Position numbers and translations under genes: made by a program
Notes under the pieces: generated by a model
Databases searched by the model: none
The model's input: the letters and a program-made list of their open reading frames with translations, nothing else
What the model was told of the DNA's origin: nothing
Assembly (NCBI RefSeq): GCF_013141765.1
Contig: NZ_WHOD01000009.1
Coordinates: forward strand, 105,249-169,248
DNA from: Paenibacillus foliorum
GTDB lineage: Bacteria > Bacillota > Bacilli > Paenibacillales > NBRC-103111
DNA length: 64,000 nucleotides
Reading direction: 5' to 3'
Shown: in pieces, positions 62,495 to 64,000 of the stretch
Layout of the letters: each line of letters starts with the position of its first letter
How positions within the stretch are numbered: position 1 is the stretch's first letter

Positions 62495-63664
62495 TCAATT
62501 CGGAATAATCTCAATATCTAACGGGTAATCAGAGACCGTTATCTCCTTCGTAGAGCCGGTCTTAAGGTCAACAATAGTTAACCCATCCCAGCCCGTTTCG
62601 GCAAAGGTCACGCCTCCGGTGAGATATGCCCACCGCCCATCAGGGCTGCTTGCTACCATCTGATGTACACGATTTAAAGGAATAATCTGTTCGGCCATCG
62701 TTGTAACATCCAATACGGTCAGATTGGGCTTCCCCGTTGCACTGCCAGCAGCGCCATTTCCTACAATAAGAAGCTTCTTGCCATCTTGGGTTAGAGCTAA
62801 GCCTTCTTGATGGGTGTTTCCAGTCAAAGGCTGCGTCTCATATTCTCCACTCTTTGGATCAAGTATTACAAGACCCCGACCCTGATACGGAAGCAATAAT
62901 CGTCCGTCCTCACGAACAACCGCATAGTGGGGCTTCTCGAATCCTCCCCTGCCGAATGGGGCAACATCCAGCGTCCGCGTGCTACGGGTCGCCGGGTTCA
63001 CAGCTGTCACGGAATAAGAATCATGATCTATAGTATAAACCTCATTGCCGTCCTTACTGACAACTACATCAAAAGGCCTGATTCCAATAGGTACAGAGCC
63101 GACAATGACGAGCTTCTCCGTGTCCAGAATTTCAAGCTGGTTCGGCTTCCCCTTCAGATAGACGCCAACGTACACATAACGCCCATCCGGTGAAACCGCG
63201 ATGCCCATACCGCCCGGACGGTACTCGCCGTATTGAACAGCCCCAATCTGGGATTGATAAGGAACCAAGGCCAACCGCTTGCGCTGCTTCGTATCAACGA
63301 CAGCAATTCCTTCTGCTGTGGAGATATAGGCTGTGCCGCTGCTTGCTAATGAAATACCGAAGGGTGATTTACCCACATCCAGCTTATCCAGCGTACCTTT
63401 CTCCGGGTCCAAGAAAGAGATATATCCGCTTGAAGAGTTCGTTAGCAGCAGATTAAAGGATTGGGATTTCACTGTAGCTTTATTGTCTACGCTTAAAGTC
63501 GCTTCTGGCGGTTGCGCCGGGTCAGCTGTCGATGGTTTTGACGGCATGGTTGCCGTCGACCGAGATTCTAGAGGAACCTCTACATCAGATTTCAACTGGC
63601 AGCCTGCCAACGCTATAATGAACCCAATTGCGGCTATCGTACCTATGATTTGCTTGTGCCACAT
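62495..63664 (-). CDS. Beta-propeller lipoprotein (YVTN/YNCE type)
   Basis: A 389-residue exported protein; GAGGTG 10 nt before the ATG. Lipobox IALAGCQ at about residues 16-22. From about 70 there are repeating blades: GTAYISTAEGIAVVDTKQRK, AVSPDGRYVYVGVYLKGKPN, VVSKDGNEVYTIDHDSYSVT, and ALTQDGKKLLIVGNGAAGSA, the YVTN-type repeat. Such propellers scaffold extracellular binding; no catalytic residues are evident. Single-gene unit. Confidence 0.88.
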   Translation of the reverse strand: MWHKQIIGTIAAIGFIIALAGCQLKSDVEVPLESRSTATMPSKPSTADPAQPPEATLSVDNKATVKSQSFNLLLTNSSSGYISFLDPEKGTLDKLDVGKSPFGISLASSGTAYISTAEGIAVVDTKQRKRLALVPYQSQIGAVQYGEYRPGGMGIAVSPDGRYVYVGVYLKGKPNQLEILDTEKLVIVGSVPIGIRPFDVVVSKDGNEVYTIDHDSYSVTAVNPATRSTRTLDVAPFGRGGFEKPHYAVVREDGRLLLPYQGRGLVILDPKSGEYETQPLTGNTHQEGLALTQDGKKLLIVGNGAAGSATGKPNLTVLDVTTMAEQIIPLNRVHQMVASSPDGRWAYLTGGVTFAETGWDGLTIVDLKTGSTKEITVSDYPLDIEIIPN

Positions 63665-63709
63665 GGAAAGTATTCACCTCACTGTTATAAGTATGATATG
63701 CAAATGACA

Positions 63710-63749
63710 AGAGGAAAGCATCCCTAGTTTCCATGGGTCACTTTCCTCT
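63710..63749 (-). terminator. Terminator of the partial exported-protein gene
   Basis: AGAGGAAAG (63710-63718) and CTTTCCTCT (63741-63749), a perfect 9-bp stem 33 nt past the stop at 63782. Confidence 0.75.
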
Positions 63750-63781
63750 CTGTCCCTACTCTAATTCTTATTCGATACGTC

Positions 63782-64000
63782 TTATTTCGCTGTTACTGTA
63801 ACAGCAGCGGCTGTCGCCCAATTCCCCTGAGGAGCTACTGTATACGTGGTGCCTGTAACCAGCTTGCCGCCGTTCTGGATATCGAAGGTTCCTGTTGCTC
63901 CTTTGCGGCTTGTCAGCTTATACTGAGCCGTTAAAGGTGCACCATTCGGAGGTGTCAGCGTGATACTGCGCACTGCGAACAACTCATCCTTTGGGTCCTG
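63782..64000 (-). CDS. C-terminal end of an exported protein (start outside window)
   Basis: An open frame from the window edge to a TAA at 63782, 72 codons visible. Residues read ITLTPPNGAPLTAQYKLTSR then KGATGTFDIQNGGKLVTG and end in a Val/Thr/Ala-rich strand. Alternating hydrophobic and Thr/Gly residues suggest a beta-sandwich of a surface protein. No family is recognised. Its beginning is off the window. Confidence 0.6.
   Translation of the reverse strand, partial: QDPKDELFAVRSITLTPPNGAPLTAQYKLTSRKGATGTFDIQNGGKLVTGTTYTVAPQGNWATAAAVTVTAK

Noticed and set aside
1..64000. tRNA, rRNA, insertion sequences, prophage genes
   Set aside because: No cloverleaf-like or transposase-like sequence was recognised on either strand by reading; a tool search would be decisive.

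Overview
The window looks like chromosome of a Gram-positive, endospore-forming bacterium of the Paenibacillus type. The support is internal: moderate G+C by eye, strong Shine-Dalgarno sites of the AGGAGG kind before almost every gene, frequent GTG/TTG starts, U-tailed intrinsic terminators, a gerA-gerB-gerC spore germination operon, a large SLH-anchored surface protein, several lipobox lipoproteins, and a GlnRS gene (uncommon in Bacillus, known in some Paenibacillus). No rRNA, tRNA, prophage, insertion sequence or CRISPR array was seen. The species is not claimed.

Layout. 1-6.2 kb (mostly minus strand): a partial methyltransferase, a PQQ-type sugar dehydrogenase lipoprotein, a Gly-rich lipoprotein, Dps, a short protein kinase, a small coiled-coil-like protein and an M48 membrane protease. 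6.4-14.1 kb: a LytS-type 5TM-GAF-PAS-GGDEF protein, cardiolipin synthase, a two-component system and a secreted protein. 14.3-20.3 kb: LysM-3D cell wall protein, glnS, small proteins, an XRE-cupin regulator, and a DoxX plus extradiol dioxygenase pair behind a palindromic operator. 20.3-21.1 kb: a DJ-1/PfpI gene preceded by a ZTP (pfl) riboswitch and its terminator. 21.2-26.5 kb: a CdaR regulator divergent from glycerate kinase and a LarA-family nickel racemase, then a beta-hydroxyacid dehydrogenase. 26.7-29.3 kb: DUF975 protein, a second PfpI protein, and a copper-type lipoprotein with CopZ. 29.5-34.2 kb: a MarR-controlled heterodimeric ABC exporter. 34.3-41.2 kb: Ldh-type oxidoreductase with a Dabb protein, a methyltransferase, and a 1436-residue surface protein.

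41.5-45.9 kb is an iron-stress cluster with three Fur-box-like sites: a nitroreductase, a Btr-like AreC/AraC-plus-binding-protein fusion, a 14-TM MFS exporter and an IsdG/HmoA-type monooxygenase. 45.9-50.2 kb is the ger operon, 50.4-52.7 kb a pectin-fragment pair (alpha/beta hydrolase and GH105), followed by a chemoreceptor remnant, a Hanks-type kinase, and at 54.6-56.5 kb an unusual 609-residue protein with seven zinc-binding repeats around a nuclease-like core. 56.6-64 kb: metallophosphoesterase, SNF-type sodium symporter, a dCache/PAS kinase with its response regulator, a beta-propeller lipoprotein and the end of another exported protein.

Most genes are housekeeping, envelope or stress functions in short operons. 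The two signals that best deserve attention are the ZTP riboswitch placed before a PfpI-family gene, and the zinc-repeat/nuclease-like protein.
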